The notes below the pieces were generated by a model, which saw only the letters and a list, made by a program, of their open reading frames with translations, made no database searches and had not been told where the DNA came from. DNA of 64,000 nt from contig NC_056727.1 of assembly GCF_019279795.1 (NCBI RefSeq), forward strand, positions 1,208,116,413 through 1,208,180,412, read 5' to 3'. Below are positions 56,940 to 64,000 of this stretch, piece after piece; position 1 is the stretch's first letter; every line of letters starts with the position of its first letter. Both the position numbers and the translations under genes were made by a program. The stretch comes from Protopterus annectens. Lineage: Eukaryota; Chordata; Ceratodontiformes; Protopteridae.

Positions 56940-58660
56940 GGACTTTCATTCTTACTGTATTCCTTGCCTAGGCCCTGACCACAACGTTGCTAGTTGTCGG
57001 TTTTGTGCTAGATTTAACCAACGCACTATTAAGCGTCGGTACAATTTTGCATTAACTATTTTGGCAGAAGTTTTAAATATGCAATGTCGTCGGATAGCCA
57101 TATGACTACTGGAATTCACAAGAAACTCAAAGAAAAGGACCAGCATCTGAGGTCCAAAACAGACGACGAGGCTTCTTCTAAGCCAGTCGCCGGTTCTCAG
57201 TGAGACGCCTTCGCAGCCCCTGACGCCCACTACTTTAGACGGCCGCTACCAACTCGCACGTGGAGTCGACTAGGCCGCTGGAAGCTCAAGGTATTGGACC
57301 TTCGGATACTATTCCCTCAGATGGGTCCGGAGCCGCTGAACAGGCATCTACTTCTGAGGGTGTTTTCAGACCTATTCAGTTATACATTAAAATGACTAGC
57401 TTCAAAGGCGAAGACTAAAGCACATTTAAAGACAAAGAAACTAGTACAACAGCCTCATAGACAGGCCTCCATGCCCAAAAAACAGATGCTCAAAATGGCC
57501 GAAGACCTAATTACTTTGATCTGGGGTTCCCATCCCCCACCTGATAAAAGGCCTAGGCAAGAGACAGAATATGAATCTTCAGATCAAGTTTCCATTTCAT
57601 CTGATTTCCTCTTCTGATCAGGAATACTCTTACTTCAGCACCAGAATCCTCATAGGGAGGATCTATCCCTTCAGTCTCTCCTCCTGAGGATTACTCTTTT
57701 GGGGAAACCTTGCATACCATGAGGGAGCATTTTCACTGGGAGAGCCAAGTTTTTTCAGAATCTAAGAAAAGACTCTCTTCCTTTTACTACCACAACACAG
57801 GCCCCTAGCTATTCCACCTGTGTTAGACATTGTAGATGTATTTTCAGAGTCCAGTCTGACTCCTGACTACTCCAGCTCCTGTTAAGCCGGACAGGTACTA
57901 CAGGGTTCCTGACTCTCATAAATTCCTTTTCAAAAACCCTGCTGCTGACCAGAAACCATCTCGGGGTCCCAAAGGGGTCAAGGCTTCCGCTGCTAAAAAC
58001 CCCCACCCCCTCAGACAGGGATTCTAGGGCATTGGACATATAGGGAAAAAAGATTTACACTTCTGCTACCTTGGCTATAAGAGCTTTGAATTGTCAGTAT
58101 CATATGCTCAAAACATCAGCAATATATTATGTCACTGCTTAAACAGAAAATGTTGATAAATTCTGAATGCGGAGAAAACAAAGAAATGCAGGATTTATTG
58201 CATGCAGCTGAACAAGTTGGAAAACATACTTTGCAATGTGGTTTTGATTCTTTGGAGGCCTCCTGCAGGGCTGCTGTTACGGTTCTGTCATCAGGAGGCA
58301 TGCTTGGTTAAAGGAACAGAATCTGCCTGATCATGTCAAAGCAAAATTATTAGATGCTCCATTACAGCATGATACCTTGTTTGATGTTAAAGCAGAAGAA
58401 GTGTTAAAGAAAATGGTGGACAAAGCTAAATCTATGCAAACGGTTAAGAATTTCTTACAGGTACAGCCACTTAGATTTAGCAGACACTGGCCTACAAAGA
58501 ATTGGTCCTTTCCAGTGTCAGACGCCCAAAGGGGCAGATTCAGACGCCCAAAGGGGCAGATCCCAGCCCCAAGATTCGTACAGGTCTAAACAATGGGGTG
58601 CTTCTACCTCCAAAAGTGGAGAAGACAGATCACAGCCATACAGGAAACAGTCCCAATGAC
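56940..58660 (+). pseudogene. Gag-like gene of DIRS A4 (fossil)
   Basis: N-terminal zinc-type text CIPCLGPDHN (near 56955), followed by a cysteine pair. Then MPKKQMLKMAEDLITL (near 57470), an acidic segment, DRDSRAL (near 58015), the block HAAEQVGKHTLQCGFDSLEA (near 58200), and FDVKAEEVLKKM (near 58380). The basic tail near 58520-58600 contains a short doublet. Matches A2 Gag closely. Broken. Confidence 0.82.
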
Positions 58661-59515
58661 TTCCCCCTGCCTGCACCAAACACTTATCTTCTGGCAGCAC
58701 CTTTAGGGGAAAAACTAGCACTTTTTTTCTCAAAATTGGCACATAATAACCAAGGACAAATGGGTTCTAGACATAGTGTCACAAGGCTACAAGTTTCACT
58801 TCCATACCCTGCCAAGGACAAATGGGTTGGCCAGACCTGCCAAAACATCAATGGGCAGAGGCACAAAAGCAAGTCCCATCCTTCATGGACATGAGGGCCA
58901 TTCAACAAGTACCAGAGCAAGCCATTCAACAAGTACCAGAGCAAGAGCAGGGCCAAGGATTTTATTCAAGACTTTTCTTGGTCCCAAGAAAGGACAAGAC
59001 CTTGAGACCAATACTGGACCTATCTATTCTAAACACATTTCTGGATATACCAAAATTCAAAATGTTGACTCTACAGCAACTTCTGCCCATGCTGGGCAAG
59101 AAGGCTTGGCTTGTGACTTTAGACCTAAAAGAGGCATACCTGCATGGCCCAGTCAGACCAACATGCAGAAGATACCTCTGATTCAAAGCTGGCTCAATGC
59201 ATTACCAATTCTCTGCACTGCCCTTTGGCTTATCTACTGCGCCCAGGGTCTTCACAAAGTGCCTGGCACCAGTGATTGCATTCTGCAGACAGAGGAATAC
59301 AAATATATATCCTTACTTGGACGACTGCCTCATTCAAGCAGAGAACAAGGACATTCTACTACAGCATCTGGTGTTTGTAAAGAGATTTCTAACAGGCCTA
59401 GGGTACACAGTCAACGAAAATAAATCAAAGCTAGTACCCTCTCAGAGATAATATTCCTAGGTGCAAGCTTAAATACAACTGCACAGATGGCTTATCTCAT
59501 GCCAGACAAGGCCAC
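58661..59515 (+). pseudogene. RT of DIRS A4, left of CR1-B (fossil)
   Basis: RT blocks: LALFFSKLAHNNQGQ-type start, GQGFYSRLFLVPRKDKTLRP, ILDLSILN, LLPMLGKKAWLVTLDLKEAYLH (near 59085), ALPFGLSTAPRVFTKCLAPV (near 59215) and the catalytic YLDDCLI (near 59314). The YLDDC form groups it with A1 and A2. A short doublet around GCCATTCAACAAGTACCAG lies near 58905. Broken. Confidence 0.85.
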
Positions 59516-60306
59516 AAAACACAAATACATGTGAGAGATGCAACTATATAGCCAAACTGGAGGCTGAGCTCTCTCAACTCAGGACTGGCAAGACCAGACA
59601 GGAGGAGAAGGAAACCACGCACACCACAAACCCAGTTTCACATAGAACTATCACAACTGCAAAACAAACACATAAACACACAGACATACTCGGAGGCACT
59701 GATCAAAAATCTACCAAAACTAGAGGCCTCCAAAGCAGACACCCAAGCAACTGCCACCTCAAGACATAAGACATGCAACACATAGTTCTCAGTCAGTGTG
59801 CTAAACAGTCACAGCCCTTAAGGCCAAACACAATGCCAGACACACTGACGTCCCACTCACCAGACTGAACAAGGAAAAGATCACAGTAAGCTGCCTGACG
59901 GGCGCTAGAATCCTCCACATAACACAAGCACTCGGGTCACTCCACAGCAAGTACAAGTATGACTCTGTCATTGTCCATGCCGGTGTGAACGACCTGAGAC
60001 GTACCTCCCTGGACTACATGAAAAGAGACATAGAGGAGCTCTCAGATTATGTAGCCCAGGCCGGTATGACCCTGACCCTGAGCAGTACCCCACCCTCACC
60101 AAGAATGATGCCACAATACAGAGACAAAATGATCAGCTTTAATAATTGGCTTAATTACTGGTGTCATTCTAAGGGGATCCAATGTCTGTCTGCCTGGGAT
60201 GACATGCTTGACAAGCCATGCTGCCAAGGACGGCTTGCACCGGTCACCCCTGGGCTTCCGGATATTGGCAAAGGCTCTTGCCACCCCCATGGTGCCTTTT
60301 TTAGGC
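59516..60306 (+). pseudogene. CR1-B ORF1 (esterase protein), broken
   Basis: Lacks the N-terminal part present in CR1-A. Text matching the esterase domain: a SCLTGARIL-type stretch near 59890, then VNDLRRTSLDYMKRDIEEL (near 59985), and the LSAWDDMLDKP stretch. The GDS nucleophile block is lost, and a frameshift near 60220 moves the last blocks (equivalent of CLHLSPLG) out of frame. In the shifted frame the reading continues straight into ORF2 without a stop. Confidence 0.8.
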
Positions 60307-60339
60307 CAGGCTCAAATGATAAACCTACCACCCTAGAAA

Positions 60340-63143
60340 ACAAAAATGGAGAAAAACTAAGGGTAATACTGCTCGATGCCAGAAGTCTAAACCTCAAGAT
60401 GCACGCCCTCGAAGCCCTCCTCAGTGTGGAGAACATCGATGTCTGTGCTGTGACTGAAACCTGGTTCAAGGCTCCTGAGAGCACCCCAGCACTATTGGGT
60501 TATACCTCATATCATGCGTTCCGGCCCCAAAATCCGGACCGAACCACAAAAGGAGGGGGAGTATCCATATTCATAAAGGATACCCACACCTCCAGGTTAG
60601 TGGCAACGCACGAAGCATCGGAGACCATCCAGGTGCAATTAACCATAGGTAAAACTGCCCTACAGTTTGTAACATGCTACAGACCACCTTCCCAAACTCA
60701 GGAAACCCACACAGCCTTCCTGAAGACACTGGAGAGTATGAATGTCTCTCCAAACACCATCATATTGGGTGACTTCAACTACCCTAACATAGACTGGGAA
60801 CATTACTCAAGCCCCAACACCCTAGCCCAAAGGTTCCTGGAGTTCATAAACTCAAATGCTATGGAACAACTAGTCACCATTCCCACAAGAGGAGAAAATA
60901 TATTAGACCTGATCATCACAAACATGGGGACAAAATGCTCCACACCGGAAGTATATCCCTCATTGGTGAGATCAGACCATAAATGAATCTCACTGGAGAT
61001 CCACATCCGCCCCACCCCCAGCAAAAAGACCACAGTGAAGAACTTCTCAAAAGCAAACTTCACACTTCTTAAGACTGGAGTGGTATCCTTCAAGGCCCCC
61101 GAGCCAGTGGAAACCACAACCCACGCTGCTGAAACCCTTACAAATGCCTTCTACGAGCACCTCCAGGAATGTATGGATCAAGCAATCCCTAATAAAATCA
61201 AGACCCTTTCCACCAAAGGCAGGCGCCCGGTCTGGTGGACCCCAGCCATAAACAAACTCTACAACAAGAGGAGAAAGCTACTACATGACAGAGCAAAATC
61301 CCTAAAAGGGAAGGCATCTCTGATCAATACTAGCAAAAATCTACGATCACTCAAAATCATCCAAGGCCAACTTTGAGAGGAAACATCGCTAATGACACAA
61401 AAGACAATCATAAGGCCTTCTTTAGCTATGTTAGAAACCTGGGTGGAAACTCTCAGATATGCTCAGAATTAGTCCAAAATGATAAAAAAATCACTGAACC
61501 CACAGACATTGCCAACATACTGGCAGACAGGTTCAGTGCAAATTTCTCCTCCTCCCCCAGAAGGAGAAATATCTATCCCACCAGAGTCTAGCCTCCCAAA
61601 CATCTCAGATGCCCAGGTGAGAGCTGCTCTCTCTAAAGCAAAAAACACAGTATCAATGGGACCGGACGGTGTCCCCGGCTGTGTGCTACGAACTCAATGA
61701 GGAACTAAACCCACACATAAGGCTGCTGTTTAATCTTAGCCTTACTACAGGATACGTGCCAAAGAATGGCGTGACGGAAACTGTGGTCCCACTCCACAAA
61801 GGCGGTGCTTCTACGGACCCTGGAAATTACCGCCCCATAAGCTTGGCGAGCCTTGTCTGCAAAGCTGTGGAGAGGATCATAATGGAACTCATAAATAAAG
61901 ACATTGGGGACCTACAGACACTGGATCCTACCCAATTTGGCTTTGTCAAGGGCAGATCCTGCCTCTTGAACTTGGTCAACTTTTTGAAACAGTCACTAAG
62001 GCCATTGATGAGGGTAAGGCAGTTCACACAGCCTACCTTGACCTAGCAAAATCGCTCGACACAATACCCCACTGCACCATAGAAAAGCTCACCAGCTTAG
62101 ATGTAAACCCATATGTCACAAGATGGGTTGCAAACTGGCTCAAGGACAGAACACACAGGGTTAGAGTTGCTGGTGCCATGTCAGACTCTAAGCCGGTCCT
62201 GGCGGTGTCCCACAGGGCTCAGTCCTGGGCCCCTCTTTTCGGCATTTATTTTTCTGAAATGCAGGCAAGCATAGGGGGATTGTGGCTGACAAAATTTGCA
62301 GATGACTGCAAACTGGGCACCATAATTGACACTCCATCAGACACAGACATCCTCCAGAGAGGTCTCATAGAAATGGATAACTGGTGCCAGAGCCATGGCC
62401 TTAAGCTAAATGCCAAAAAATGTATAGTCATACCCTTTGAGAAAAACAAGGTAACCCCTAATTACCACATAGGTGGTAATCCATTAAACACGGAAGAAGT
62501 TATCAGGGACCTGGGGACCCAAGTTGACAGTAACCTCTCTCTTGACACTCACATTGCCAAAGTGGTTAGGAAGACCTTCTACGTTGCCCAAGCCCACCTG
62601 ATCATGAAGGGATTCACATCCAGATCAGGAGAGGTCATTGTACCCCTGTACTCTTCACTTATCAGACCAATGATAGAGTACAACGCCCCATTCGGAATGT
62701 ACCTTACCCGACACCTGCAGCAGTTGGAAAGACCCCAAAAGTTCCTCACCAAAAGGATAAAGGGGCTCAAACATATGTCATACGATGCCCGACTGAAGAA
62801 ACTCCAGCTCTATTCAGTCGCATACAGTCTGCTCAGAGGTGATCTGTGCCTGACATACAAGGCCATGTCCAACCCGGAATTAATGGACATGCTCCACCTC
62901 AAAAAATCCAGAGCCACGAGAGCAAGAGACTTAAACCTCAACACGGATATAAATAGAGCGTGCTGGAGGGACAGATTCATCACCCAGAGACTCCCTACAC
63001 TATGGAACAGAATCCCAGTCCATGTGAGGCAGAGCCCCTCACTGGCTCTGTTCAAGAGAAATCTTGACGAGTGGATGGGAGATCGTAGGTTTACCCCAGG
63101 AATCATCTCTGTATCACTGCTGGACAGAAGCACAGCAAACTAA
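60340..63143 (+). pseudogene. CR1-B ORF2 (endonuclease and reverse transcriptase), few breaks
   Basis: Endonuclease: LRVILLDARSLNLKM, VTETWF (near 60450), the ILGDFNYPNIDW block (near 60765), and SDHK at 60973-60984 followed directly by a TGA stop. The same frame then continues to about 61350, where a frameshift follows. RT: TQFGFVKGRSCLLN (near 61930), LAKSLDTIPH, a worn GVPQGSVLGP (near 62205), and the intact catalytic FADDCKLG (near 62296). From 62178 to the stop at 63143 the frame is open, including NAPFGMYLTRHLQQLE and WRDRFITQRLPTLWN. About six breaks in all. Confidence 0.88.
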
Positions 63144-63228
63144 TGGGTATAGTATTCTCATCCTAAGGGGTGGTGAAAGCCACACACACTCTGGCTAGGC
63201 TTATAAATGCCCTAGGGCAGATAGCTAG

Positions 63229-64000
63229 GCTATTTCAACCTGTTGGCAACAAAGGCCCAATCTGCAAGAAAAATTCTGCAGGCTTTGGGCTTCATGGCAT
63301 CCTGCATTCTACTAATTCCATATGCGAGACTGCATATGAGGAAACTTCAATGGTACTTAAAAAGTGTTTGGACTCAACATTGCCACAGTCTGGAAACAAT
63401 AATTGCCCTCATTCCCTGCCTGCAACAGGAATTTCGATGGTGGGCGAAGGCTTGTCACCAGAACAAGGGGCAGCCATTCACTTTACACCCAGCCAGGCAA
63501 ACTTTAACAATGGGTGCATCAGATTATGCCTGAGGGGCCCCACATGGCAGGAAGGTGTATTCAAGGCACATGGTCCGCAAACCAAATGCATCTACATATC
63601 GGTCAAAAAGAGATGCTAGCTGTTCAGAATGCCCTGACTGCCTTCAAGGACCTACTTCATCCCGAACAACTACTGATAAAGACAGACAACACCACAGTCA
63701 TGTGGTATATAAACAAGCAGGGAGGCACTCATTCCTACCCCCTTTGCAGGCTAGCCATGACTTTGTGGGACACAACATTGACTTACCAAGTACATCTGCA
63801 CGCACAATTCCTGCCGGGAAAGATAAATACTCTGGCAGATGAACTAAGCAGAAACCTCATGGATCCCCACGAGTGGAAATTGGATCCACAAGTCTTCAGC
63901 ATAACCAAGGAAATGGGGATGCCCAGAGATAGATCTATTTGCCTCTCCTCTCAACTACCAATTAAAAGGATTCTGCACAAGGACTTATTACAGACAAGCA
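63229..64000 (+). pseudogene. RNase H region of DIRS A4, right of CR1-B (fossil)
   Basis: Continues family-A text: ARKILQALGFMASCILLIPYA (near 63260), RLHMRKLQWYLKS, LIPCLQQEFRWWAKACHQN, MGASDYA (RNase H start, near 63520), an LTAFKDLLH-type stretch, then TTVMWYINKQGG-type text near 63690. It matches 8580-9330 of A2 and 11690-12480 of A1. The window ends in the early methyltransferase-like block. Broken. Confidence 0.82.

Larger units (their letters stand above)
59516..63228 (+). mobile_element. CR1-type LINE, slightly 5'-truncated (CR1-B)
   Basis: Closest relative of CR1-A. It begins within ORF1 (ACATGTGAGAGATGCAACTA, matching CR1-A near 146) and runs to the CR1 3' UTR (GGCTTATAAATGCCCTAGGG, near 63200). 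RT text of DIRS A4 flanks it on the left and RNase H text on the right. ORF2 is the best kept of the five CR1 copies, with about six breaks. The tail is short (TAGCTAGGCTATTTC) and less repeat-like than in CR1-A and CR1-C. No clear target duplication. Confidence 0.92.
56573..64000 (+). mobile_element. DIRS-type retroelement, family A, copy A4 (nested in G1, hosts CR1-B, runs off right edge)
   Basis: Fossil. Parts: left inverted repeat (56573-56760), Gag (56940-58660), RT (58661-59515), then CR1-B (59516-63228), then RNase H (63229 on) and the start of the methyltransferase-like block at the window end. A GTT lies at the left edge, and the left flank is RNase H/methyltransferase text of G1. 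Very close to A2. Broken, with more than ten interruptions. The recombinase, internal region and right end lie outside the window. Confidence 0.88.

Overview
The window looks like a piece of a large, repeat-rich vertebrate genome. It holds one recognisable host exon, the last coding exon of the kinase gene PDIK1L. About nine tenths of the rest is transposable elements. DIRS-type (tyrosine-recombinase) retroelements dominate, CR1 LINEs come next, and there is one V-SINE-like copy. That mix, with DIRS so dense, fits amphibians with big genomes (caecilian, salamander) or a lungfish. The sequence alone does not settle the species, and this is inference.

Layout. 1-15530: a DIRS element of family A (A1), entering from the left edge. 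It carries a CR1 LINE (CR1-A, 1-3895), a second family-A DIRS (A2, 5648-11195) inside its reverse-transcriptase region, and a reversed CR1 (CR1-C) inside its recombinase gene. 15676-21878: a DIRS of family B (B1) with both inverted ends. 22051-26160: an old, nearly full-length reversed CR1 (CR1-D) with a 337-bp foreign insertion. 27685-40300: an old DIRS (B3) holding a reversed CR1 (CR1-E) and a younger whole-length family-B DIRS (B2, 33767-40059). 40626-41366: the PDIK1L exon, followed by its 3' UTR. 43190-44575: a worn DIRS remnant (H1). 45479-64000: a deep nest. DIRS fragment F1 is split by A5, which itself holds compact DIRS C1 and a SINE. F1 is split again by G1, which holds A4, which holds CR1-B. 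A 500-N assembly gap lies at 50101-50600.

How the parts relate. The DIRS copies share one plan: inverted terminal repeat, Gag with a CxxCLGPxH zinc-type motif, RT with YLDD, RNase H, a DLFAS/YAFPP block described in this group as a methyltransferase-like domain, tyrosine recombinase, internal complementary region, and inverted terminal repeat. All are broken fossils. Every one of the ten copies lies on the + strand, the same strand as PDIK1L. CR1 copies lie on both strands, and four of the five sit inside DIRS elements. PDIK1L is the only host gene supported. Its earlier exons were not found here, so if they lie to the left the last intron is at least 40 kb and is almost wholly made of these elements.
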